From NCBI GenBank assembly GCA_020635725.1, contig JACJZF010000012.1, forward strand, positions 1 through 64,000: a DNA stretch of 64,000 nucleotides, in the 5' to 3' direction. This document shows positions 36,811 to 43,465 of the stretch, in pieces. The notes beneath the pieces were generated by a model, which ran no database searches, had not been told where the DNA came from, and saw only the letters and a list, made by a program, of their open reading frames with translations. The stretch comes from Flavobacteriales bacterium (GTDB lineage: Bacteria; Bacteroidota; Bacteroidia; Flavobacteriales_F; PHOS-HE28). Numbering within the stretch: position 1 is the stretch's first letter; each line of letters opens with the position of its first letter. The translations under genes and the position numbers were made by a program.

Positions 36811-36830
36811 TTCGGGTGGAACGAAAGATC
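36773..36830. repeat. Long inverted repeat joining array A to the tRNA-Pro terminator
   Basis: Left arm 36773-36801 and right arm 36804-36830 are inverted copies with few mismatches around the two-base loop AA; both ends read GATCTTTCGTTCC. The right arm is the terminator's T-tract side plus flank, so the array module appears as an inverted copy of the terminator tail. Confidence 0.8.
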
Positions 36831-36848
36831 CCGCCTCTCGGCGGGATC
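36819..36848 (-). terminator. Rho-independent terminator of tRNA-Pro
   Basis: On the minus strand a perfect 9-bp stem GATCCCGCC/GGCGGGATC with a four-base loop starts 8 nt after the tRNA-Pro 3' end and is followed by TTTCGTTCC. Confidence 0.75.
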
Positions 36849-36856
36849 ATCCCTTG

Positions 36857-36931
36857 TCGGGGTGGTGTGATTCGAACACACGACCCCCTGGTCCCAAACC
36901 AGGTGCGCTAACCGGGCTGCGCTACACCCCG
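36857..36931 (-). tRNA. tRNA-Pro, anticodon TGG
   Basis: Cloverleaf on the minus strand: acceptor CGGGGTG/CACCCCG, D arm GCGC...GCGC, anticodon stem CCTGG/CCAGG with loop TTTGGGA, T arm GTGTGTTCGAATCACAC. Discriminator A; CCA not encoded. Reads CCN proline codons. Confidence 0.96.
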
Positions 36932-37004
36932 AACTGATGGGCCGCAAAGAACGGGGAAATGCAGGCTCATACGGCACGGAATCGGAAACGCGCTTCGAAT
37001 CAAG

Positions 37005-37534
37005 GGCTTCAACGGTCGCCGCTGCTCGCTCCGCTCGCCGGCCTTTTCGTTCCGCGCCTGCGCTCAAGCTTCAACCTTCATTCTTGGGGATTGCCCGAGG
37101 CGGGCTATCCCCGAGGGGAGGGCTTCAACGAACGCCGCCGCTCGCTCCGCTCGCCGGCTTTTTCGTTCTGCGCCTGCGCTCAAGCTTCAACCGTCATTCT
37201 TGGGGATTGCCCGAGGCGGGCTATCCCCGAGGGGAGGGCCTCAACGATCGCCGCCGCTCGCTCCGCTCGCCGGCTTTTTCGTTCCGCGCCTGCGCTCAAG
37301 CTTCAACCGTCATTCTTGGGGATTGCCCGAGGCGGGCTATCCCCGAGGGGAGGGCTTCAACGAACGCCGCCGCTCGCTCCGCTCGCCGGCTTTTTCGTTC
37401 CGCGCCTGCGCTCAAGCTTCAACCGTCATTCTTGGGGATTGCCCGAGGCGGGCTATCCCCGAGGGGAGGGCCTCAACAATCGCCGCCGCTCGCTCCGCTC
37501 GCCGGCTTTTTCGTTCCGCGCCTGCGCTCAAGCT
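37005..37534. repeat. Tandem repeat array B, period exactly 116 bp, about 4.6 copies
   Basis: Units start at 37005, 37121, 37237, 37353 and 37469 (all 116 bp apart); the last is partial. Each has GGCTTTTTCGTTCCGCGCC, then a spacer, then a hairpin GGGGATTGCCCG-AGG-CGGGCTATCCCC (first copy 37086-37112), then CCGAGGGGAG and CGCTCGCTCCGCTCG. Neighbouring units differ by a few bases, alternating CTTC/CCTC, which suggests unit-level duplication in pairs. Frames through it are spurious. Confidence 0.92.
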
Positions 37535-37564
37535 CCGCTTGGCTGGGCGTGGAACGAAAAAGCC
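37504..37564. repeat. Inverted repeat joining array B to the tRNA-Ser terminator
   Basis: GGCTTTTTCGTTCC (37504-37517) in the last unit is met by its exact reverse complement GGAACGAAAAAGCC (37551-37564), the start of the tRNA-Ser terminator. The intervening 33 bp are less symmetrical than in array A. Confidence 0.8.
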
Positions 37565-37589
37565 GCGTGCCTATTCGGCACCGCGGCTT
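37556..37589 (-). terminator. Rho-independent terminator of tRNA-Ser
   Basis: On the minus strand AAGCCGCG-(bulged C)-TGCC pairs with GGCA-CGCGGCTT across a five-base loop (37560-37589), followed by TTTTTCGTTCC. It begins 3 nt after the encoded CCA of tRNA-Ser. Confidence 0.85.
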
Positions 37590-37592
37590 CGT

Positions 37593-37684
<92 letters not shown>

Positions 37685-37724
37685 AATGGTGGTTCGAAAG
37701 AACGTCCCTTCCGTGAAGGGCCCG

Positions 37725-37732
37725 CAAATATA
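37725..37732 (-). promoter_or_regulatory. Promoter box of tRNA-Ser
   Basis: TATATTTG on the minus strand, exact TAnnTTTG match, 40 nt upstream of the mature tRNA 5' end. Confidence 0.6.
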
Positions 37733-37860
37733 GTCGGCTGTTCTCTACTGGAGCAGCATGGTGATCGCGGTCGGGACAAGACCCGAATCCGGCGCGGGAT
37801 GTGCCTGCCCTGAACCGACGCGCGGTACATCGCGTATGAAGGCCCGATGATTCGGGAAGC

Positions 37861-39387
37861 ATGGTAGCAGGAACCGTTGAGCGGGCGTTGGGCCCGCGTG
37901 TGCATGATCTGCTGGAGCACCTCCTGAGCCGCTTCGAGCAGCGCCGTCAGGGCTTGATTCCCGCCCGCGAGGCACGCCGGGCGCAGCTCGCAGCCAATGG
38001 CCCATCCCATCTGGTAGAGACGGCTCATGTACGGCGCACCGAGTGGCGGGTCGATCCCTTGCCGGCCGAATTGCTCGAGCGGCGCGTGGAACTGATCGGC
38101 GGCTGCACGCGCAGCGAGCTGATCCACGGACTCAATGCCGGCGCCAAGAGCTACATCGCCGATCTCTGGAACTTCACCTGCGGCGACCCTTGGAGCGTGA
38201 TGCGCGCCCACCGGGTACTCACGCGCGCGGCGCGCATGGACCTGGCCTATCTGGACCCCTCCGAAGGCCGCATCCGCGCCAACCCGCGCAGTCAGACCCG
38301 CTTGATGGTTTGCCCGCGCCCCTTGCATGTCTTGGAGGCGAGCGTGCTGATCGGCGATGAGCCCGCTCCTGCGGCCTTGCTCGACCTGGCCGTGCTGGGT
38401 GCTCATGCGCTGGCCCCCTTGCTGCAACGGCAGGGTGGTCTCTACCTCTACCTGCGCGATGTGCAGAGCCACCAAGAGGCGCGCCTATGGGCGCAGATGC
38501 TCGACGAGGTGGAACAGGAAGCGGATCTGCCCCGTGGAAGCATCCGGGCCACGGTGATGATCGATTCATTGGCCGGCGCGTTGGAAGCCGATGAGATCCT
38601 CTTCGAACTGATGCACCACGCCGCCGGGCTGGCGATCGATCCGCAGGGATTCGCCGCGGACCATATCGCCCTCTATCATGCACCTGCCATGGCGGTGCTG
38701 CCCGATCGGGAAGCCATCGGCCTGAGCGCGCCCTTCCTGCGGGCGCTGGCGCTGCATGTCATCGGCCTCTGCCATAGGCGCGGCTGCCACGCCATCGGCT
38801 CACCCTCTTTCGTGCTTCCTCCGCTCGACCCCACCCGCACGAAGCCCGCTTATCAGGAAATGCTCGCCGACAAGGAACGCGATGCGCTGGACGGCTTCGA
38901 CGGCACCTTGGTGGTGCACCAGGACACGGTGAACGCGGCCATGACCGAGTTCAACAAGAGCATGCCTCTGGCCAATCAGCTCACCTTTCAGCGCAATCAC
39001 GACGTGGATCCGAACTCCCTGGTGGCCGTCCCCGAGGGGGCCATCACCGTGGATAGCCTGGTGGGCACGATCCGCACGATCCTGCGCTCGCTGGTGCTCC
39101 GCTGGCAGGGCAACGCGTTCGTGGTGCAGGGCAGCCGCCTGCACGACCGCTCCTCGCTGCGGCTGGCGCTGCGGCTGCTCTGGCAGTGGTGCCATTCCAC
39201 GCAGGGGGTCATCACCGCCACCAAGCTCGATATACACGACGACCTCCTCCGGTACCTGGTGCGCAAAGAGGCCGACAAACTGTTCGGGGAGAGCGATGCG
39301 CGCACGAAGGCCCTTTCCGCCCGCGCGGTCACGCTGACCCTGGATCTGGTGCTCGGCGACGAGGTGCCGCTGGAGCCGCAGGCCTGA
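37861..39387 (+). CDS. Divergent malate synthase-like protein
   Basis: A 508-residue protein with the overall plan of malate synthase A (acetyl-CoA + glyoxylate to malate). LNAGAKSYIADLWNFTCGDPW (about 87), PRGSIRATVMIDSLAGALEADEI (about 222-245), DKERDALDGFDGTLVVHQD with the catalytic-Asp position FDGT, and LLWQWCHSTQG near the C-terminus align with the family. The Glu of the usual LIET magnesium motif is Asp here (MIDS), the GRWDYIFS motif is replaced by FAADHIALYH, and the usual RPRG becomes CPRP. No isocitrate lyase gene is nearby. Catalytic competence is uncertain. Confidence 0.75.
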   Translation: MVAGTVERALGPRVHDLLEHLLSRFEQRRQGLIPAREARRAQLAANGPSHLVETAHVRRTEWRVDPLPAELLERRVELIGGCTRSELIHGLNAGAKSYIADLWNFTCGDPWSVMRAHRVLTRAARMDLAYLDPSEGRIRANPRSQTRLMVCPRPLHVLEASVLIGDEPAPAALLDLAVLGAHALAPLLQRQGGLYLYLRDVQSHQEARLWAQMLDEVEQEADLPRGSIRATVMIDSLAGALEADEILFELMHHAAGLAIDPQGFAADHIALYHAPAMAVLPDREAIGLSAPFLRALALHVIGLCHRRGCHAIGSPSFVLPPLDPTRTKPAYQEMLADKERDALDGFDGTLVVHQDTVNAAMTEFNKSMPLANQLTFQRNHDVDPNSLVAVPEGAITVDSLVGTIRTILRSLVLRWQGNAFVVQGSRLHDRSSLRLALRLLWQWCHSTQGVITATKLDIHDDLLRYLVRKEADKLFGESDARTKALSARAVTLTLDLVLGDEVPLEPQA

Positions 39388-39409
39388 GGCTATCTTGCCC
39401 GCCAGCACC

Positions 39410-39682
39410 ATGGCTGCCTGGGTCCCCGTTGCCGAACGACTTCCTGAGGATGGTCAGCGCGTGCTGTGCTTCATTCCGGACAACACCGTGTACCTGCCGG
39501 GCAAGTCCGGCGCCACCGAGCAGCGCCCGGTGGTGGTGATGCGCTTCGCCCAGGACTTCTTCGTGAAGAACGTGAGCAAGACCGGCTACTCCGGACCGCC
39601 CCATCTCTGGCTCGGCGAAGGCACCAGCAATCGCTTCTTCAACGAAGTGACGCACTGGATGCCCCTGCCCGAGGCGCCCTGA
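39410..39682 (+). CDS. DUF551 domain-containing protein
   Basis: A 90-residue protein with the DUF551 pattern: WVPVAERLPEDGQRVLCFIPD at the start and THWMPLPEAP at the end. Members are common in phages and bacteria; function unknown. Start at 39410 gives the family N-terminus; TATCTTGC lies 11 nt upstream, a weak box. It is preceded by the malate synthase-like gene (22-nt gap). Confidence 0.8.
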   Translation: MAAWVPVAERLPEDGQRVLCFIPDNTVYLPGKSGATEQRPVVVMRFAQDFFVKNVSKTGYSGPPHLWLGEGTSNRFFNEVTHWMPLPEAP

Positions 39683-39688
39683 GCTGGC

Positions 39689-40405
39689 TTACGGCAGGAT
39701 CTCGATCAGCTCGAGGTCGAACACCAGCACGCTATTGCCCGGGATCTTACCGCCAGGTCCGGCTTGCGGACCGTAACCCAAGTCGCTGGGGATGTAGAGT
39801 TTCCACTTGCTGCCCACTGGCATGAGCTGAAGGGCCTCCTGCCAGCCGCGCACGAAACCGCCAACTGGGTATTCGATCGGCTGGCCGCGCTCCACGGAGC
39901 TATCGAACACGCTGCCATCGATCAGGCGTCCGGTGTAGTGCACCTTCACCTTGCTGTCCGCCGTGGGCTTCGCTCCGGTGCCCATGGTCACCACCTCGTA
40001 CTGCAGGCCGCTCGCTGTGGTCACCACGCCTTCACGCTTCCCGTTCTCCGCCAGGAACTGCTCTCCTTTCATGCGGTTCTCCTCGGCCTCGGCCCGCTCC
40101 GTGGCCATGCGCTCCTCTTTCAGTTTCATCATGTACGCATTGATGACCATCTGCACCTCTTCTTCCGAGAGCATCGATGCGCTGTCGATGCCGTCGCGCA
40201 GGCCCATGGCCAGGGCATCGATGTTCACGTTGTCGAGCTTCTGCGCCTTGAAATTGCCGCCGATGTCGGAGCCGATGGCATAGCTCAGCGAGTCGATCTC
40301 ATTGGTGAGCTGCACGCGGTCGCGCTGCCCATTGCTGCAGGCGGTGATGAAGGCGGTGGCCATGAAGGCGAGGGCGAGACGGGTGCTGAGCATGCGAGTT
40401 CCCAT
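39689..40405 (-). CDS. FKBP-type peptidyl-prolyl isomerase lipoprotein (Mip/FkpA-like)
   Basis: A 238-residue lipoprotein (lipobox ITAC near residue 23) with the Mip/FkpA layout: an N-terminal helical dimerisation domain (SYAIGSDIGGNFKAQKLDNVNIDALAMGLRDGI) then an FKBP domain (KVKVHYTGRLIDGSVFDSS, GFVRGWQEALQLMPVGSKW, IPSDLGYG, IPGNSVLVFDLELIEI). All the usual active-site aromatic positions are present. Folding helper in the periplasm. ATG at 40393 is an alternative. A TACTTTCG box lies 14 nt upstream of 40405. Confidence 0.93.
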   Translation of the reverse strand: MGTRMLSTRLALAFMATAFITACSNGQRDRVQLTNEIDSLSYAIGSDIGGNFKAQKLDNVNIDALAMGLRDGIDSASMLSEEEVQMVINAYMMKLKEERMATERAEAEENRMKGEQFLAENGKREGVVTTASGLQYEVVTMGTGAKPTADSKVKVHYTGRLIDGSVFDSSVERGQPIEYPVGGFVRGWQEALQLMPVGSKWKLYIPSDLGYGPQAGPGGKIPGNSVLVFDLELIEILP

Positions 40406-40419
40406 TGATTGCGGGGGCG

Positions 40420-40427
40420 CGAAAGTA
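40420..40427 (-). promoter_or_regulatory. Box upstream of the Mip/FkpA-like gene
   Basis: TACTTTCG on the minus strand; TAnnTTCG match, 14 nt before the ATG at 40405. It overlaps no coding sequence: the hydrolase stop is at 40430. Confidence 0.45.
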
Positions 40428-40429
40428 GC

Positions 40430-41245
40430 CTACCGCGCACCCAGATCGGCGAGCAGGCGGCGCTGCACGCGACGGAAGCGGGCGAAACGCAACAGGTTGC
40501 TGTGCCGCCCCTGAGGGAAATCATGGAAGGCGCGCTCGACATCGGAGGGGATGGCGGCATAGAGGCGGAGCGCGCTGGCGTAGGGCACCACCTGATCGCG
40601 GCGGCCGTGGAAAATGTGGACCGGGCAACGCACGCCGCGCATGGCCTGGTCGTTCCGGAACATGTAGCGGAGCAGGAGCCGGTACGGCAGGAAGGGCAGG
40701 TAATTCCACGCCACATCGATCAGGTTGGCGAATGGTGTCTCGAGCAGCAGCATGGCCGGAGCCCGGCCGGCGGCCACCGGCACGGCCAGTCCGCTGCCCA
40801 AGGAGCGGCCATAGAGCACCACCGGCCCGCCACCGGATTCGAGCGCCCGATCGTACCAGGCCAGCGCGTCGTCGATCAGGTGGCGCTCCGTGCGCCGGCC
40901 CCGGCTCTTGCCGTAGCCACGCGGGTCGGGCATGAGCACATCGTAGCCTTGCCGAAGGAACCGCTCGGCAGAACGGCCCCAACGCTGCACGCTGCCGTGG
41001 TGGCCGTGGAAATACACGAGCCGTCCCTTGCACGGAGCATCGGCCATGAAACGAACCGCGTGGAGGCGAGCGCCATCGGGCCGATCGAGCCAGACTTCCT
41101 CAAAAGGCCGCTCGAAGCGGAATCGGTAGCGATCGCTTTTGCGGAACCCGATGAAGATGAAGCGCTCCTGAAAGATGAAATAGAAGAGGCAGATGCCTGC
41201 GTAGGCCAACACGACCACGGACAGGAAACCGATGAACCACCCCAT
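40430..41245 (-). CDS. Membrane-anchored alpha/beta hydrolase
   Basis: A 271-residue protein with one N-terminal transmembrane helix (about 4-25) and an alpha/beta hydrolase domain: VYFHGHHGS oxyanion region, nucleophile elbow GRSLGSG (about 145-151), an Asp in HGRRDQVVPY and a late His in FPQGRHSN. It resembles the BEM46/ABHD13-type serine hydrolases. Substrate unknown. TAAATTCG lies 4 nt before its start. Confidence 0.86.
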   Translation of the reverse strand: MGWFIGFLSVVVLAYAGICLFYFIFQERFIFIGFRKSDRYRFRFERPFEEVWLDRPDGARLHAVRFMADAPCKGRLVYFHGHHGSVQRWGRSAERFLRQGYDVLMPDPRGYGKSRGRRTERHLIDDALAWYDRALESGGGPVVLYGRSLGSGLAVPVAAGRAPAMLLLETPFANLIDVAWNYLPFLPYRLLLRYMFRNDQAMRGVRCPVHIFHGRRDQVVPYASALRLYAAIPSDVERAFHDFPQGRHSNLLRFARFRRVQRRLLADLGAR

Positions 41246-41249
41246 CGCG

Positions 41250-41257
41250 CGAATTTA
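41250..41257 (-). promoter_or_regulatory. Box just upstream of the hydrolase start
   Basis: TAAATTCG on the minus strand, 4 nt before the ATG at 41245. Confidence 0.5.
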
Positions 41258-41276
41258 CCGGGGACGCCCCGCCCGC

Positions 41277-41900
41277 ATGACCAATCTTCGCGGGGTGCGG
41301 CCCCTATTCGCTCTCCCCTTCCTTCTGCTCCCCTGCCTGGTACACGCCCAGAGCATAGGCCCCAAGCGCTTGGTGACCAGCCTCGGTGGCGGTGCTGGCG
41401 CCTTGCGCTTGACCCGCACGGCCGAGGAATTGGCCTTCGGACCAGATGCGGCAGGTTCCATGACCTTCCGGTTCGCTTACGCTGCGAGCCGACGCATCTC
41501 CTTCGGAATCCACTACGATCGCATTGGTACCGATGCCACGCCTTCAGGCATCGACCGCGTGCGATTCACCACCTACCTCGCCGAGGTCACCTACCGGCCC
41601 TGGCAGAATGCACGCACCGCTTTGGAGCTGTACGTGGCGCTCGGGCCATCGGTGATGTCGATGCGGGTGCGCGCACTGGACCTCCCGCTGCGTGCCCAGA
41701 ACACGAGCGCCGCTGTGGGCGTGCGCACCTTGCACATGCTCAGCGGCACCATGGGGCTCTTCCTCGCCTTGGACCACGGAGGTTCCCAGGAAATGATCGT
41801 GCAGGATTACAACGGCCATACCATCGAGCACGACGGGGCCCCGCTTCGGCTAGGCTGGAATAGCCAGCGCCTCAATGCCGGCCTGCTGATCCGGTTCTGA
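41277..41900 (+). CDS. Predicted outer-membrane beta-barrel protein
   Basis: A 207-residue protein with a signal peptide (1-25, ending LVHAQS) and a run of amphipathic beta strands (MTFRFAYAASRRISFGIHYDRIG, TYLAEVTYRPWQNARTALELYVALG) ending in a C-terminal aromatic strand (RLNAGLLIRF). Typical of small Bacteroidota outer-membrane barrels; no specific family recognised. Start 41277 places the signal peptide correctly; the longer frame overlaps the divergent hydrolase gene. Confidence 0.75.
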   Translation: MTNLRGVRPLFALPFLLLPCLVHAQSIGPKRLVTSLGGGAGALRLTRTAEELAFGPDAAGSMTFRFAYAASRRISFGIHYDRIGTDATPSGIDRVRFTTYLAEVTYRPWQNARTALELYVALGPSVMSMRVRALDLPLRAQNTSAAVGVRTLHMLSGTMGLFLALDHGGSQEMIVQDYNGHTIEHDGAPLRLGWNSQRLNAGLLIRF

Positions 41901-41906
41901 GTTGGG

Positions 41907-43433
41907 CTAGGGGTGGCTGTAGTTGGGCGCTTCACGCGTGATGTACACATCGTGCGGGTGGCTCTCTTTCATGCCCGCGGATGTGATGCGGATGAAGCGC
42001 GCGCGCTGCAAGGCACTGACGTCCGGCGCTCCGCAATACCCCATGCCGGCGCGCAGACCGCCCACCAGCTGGTGCACCACCTCCGCCAATCGGCCTTTAT
42101 AGGGCACGCGGCCGCTGATGCCTTCTGGAACGAGCTTCTTGATGTCGTCTTCCATATCCTGGAAGTAGCGGTCCTTGCTGCCCTGCTGCATGGCCTCGAT
42201 GCTGCCCATGCCGCGGTATGCCTTGAATCGGCGCCCCTCGTAGATGATGGTCTCTCCGGGGCTCTCCTCCACCCCGGCGAACATGCTGCCCACCATGACG
42301 GTGCCCGCGCCTGCCGCGATCGCCTTCACCACGTCGCCGGTGAACCGCACACCGCCATCGGCGATCACGGGCACACCGCTCCCTTCAATGGCCTTGGCGC
42401 AATCGATCACGGCGGTCAGCTGTGGCACGCCTACGCCCGCGATCACGCGCGTGGTGCAGATGCTGCCCGGCCCGATACCCACCTTCACGGCATCGGCACC
42501 GGCTTCGACCAGTGCTTTTGCTGCTTCGGCCGTGGCGATGTTGCCAGCCACCACATCCACCGAGGGGAATGCGGCCTTCACCTGCTTCACCATGGCCACA
42601 ACGCCTTTGGTATGACCATGGGCGGTGTCGATCACCAGGGCATCCACGCCGGCATCAACCAAGGCCTTGGCGCGTTCCATGGTATCTCCGGCAATGCCGA
42701 TGGCCGCGGCCACCCGCAATCGCCCCAGGCGATCCTTGCAGGCATTCGGGCGCTGCTTCAGCTTGATGATGTCTTTGTAGGTGATGAGCCCGACCAGCTG
42801 GCCTTTCCCATCGACCACCGGGAGCTTCTCGATCTTGTGGTGCTGCAGCACGTCCTCGGCCTGCGCCATGGTGGTCTCAGGCTTCGCGGTGATGATGCCC
42901 TCGGCCGTCATCACTTCGGCTACGGGGCGGGCCATCCGCTTCTCGAAGCGCAGGTCACGGTTGGTGACGATACCGACCAGGCGGTTCCCTTCATCCACCA
43001 CGGGGATGCCGCCGATCTTGTTCTCGGCCATGAGCCGCAGCGCGTCGCCAACGGTGGCCTGGCGATCGAGCTTCACCGGGTCCAGGATCATGCCGCTCTC
43101 GCTGCGCTTCACACGACGCACCTCGGCGGCCTGTTCGGCGATCGGCTGGTTCTTATGGATCACCCCGATGCCGCCCTGTTGGGCAATAGCCACGGCCAGG
43201 TCGGCCCCGGTGACGGTATCCATGGCCGCCGAAACGATCGGCACATTGAGGGTGATGTTGCGGGAGAAGCGTGATCGGATGTCGACCTCGCGCGGGAGGA
43301 CCTCGCTGTACGCGGGCACCAGGAGCACGTCATCATACGTGAGCCCCTCTCCTACGAATTTATCCTGATGGGCCGCGCCATTCACGGCTGCGGAAGCGGC
43401 GCGTGAGGGCGCTTCGGCGGTGGATCGTTCCAT
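41907..43433 (-). CDS. guaB: Inosine-5'-monophosphate dehydrogenase
   Basis: Oxidises IMP to XMP, the committed step of GMP synthesis. With a start at 43433 the protein is 508 residues. It shows the catalytic-domain opening LTYDDVLLVPAYSEVLPREVD, two CBS domains between (MIL DPVKLDRQATVGDALRLM; TAKPETTMAQAEDVLQHH), the Cys loop GPGSICTTR (catalytic Cys about 313), GGVRFTGDVVKAIAAGA and the flap region YRGMGSIEAM. The start at 43433 rather than 43439 is set by the box TACTTTTG lying 3 nt upstream, which would overlap an earlier start. Confidence 0.97.
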   Translation of the reverse strand: MERSTAEAPSRAASAAVNGAAHQDKFVGEGLTYDDVLLVPAYSEVLPREVDIRSRFSRNITLNVPIVSAAMDTVTGADLAVAIAQQGGIGVIHKNQPIAEQAAEVRRVKRSESGMILDPVKLDRQATVGDALRLMAENKIGGIPVVDEGNRLVGIVTNRDLRFEKRMARPVAEVMTAEGIITAKPETTMAQAEDVLQHHKIEKLPVVDGKGQLVGLITYKDIIKLKQRPNACKDRLGRLRVAAAIGIAGDTMERAKALVDAGVDALVIDTAHGHTKGVVAMVKQVKAAFPSVDVVAGNIATAEAAKALVEAGADAVKVGIGPGSICTTRVIAGVGVPQLTAVIDCAKAIEGSGVPVIADGGVRFTGDVVKAIAAGAGTVMVGSMFAGVEESPGETIIYEGRRFKAYRGMGSIEAMQQGSKDRYFQDMEDDIKKLVPEGISGRVPYKGRLAEVVHQLVGGLRAGMGYCGAPDVSALQRARFIRITSAGMKESHPHDVYITREAPNYSHP

Positions 43434-43436
43434 GCA

Positions 43437-43444
43437 CAAAAGTA
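43437..43444 (-). promoter_or_regulatory. -7 box directly against guaB start
   Basis: TACTTTTG on the minus strand, an exact TAnnTTTG match, 3 nt before the ATG at 43433. The transcript would be leaderless. Confidence 0.6.
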
Positions 43445-43465
43445 GCTACCGCGCCCGTAGCCCGA

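Noticed and set aside
36477..37534. Possible CRISPR array
   Set aside because: The units are over 110 bp and contain no independent spacers; no cas genes are nearby.
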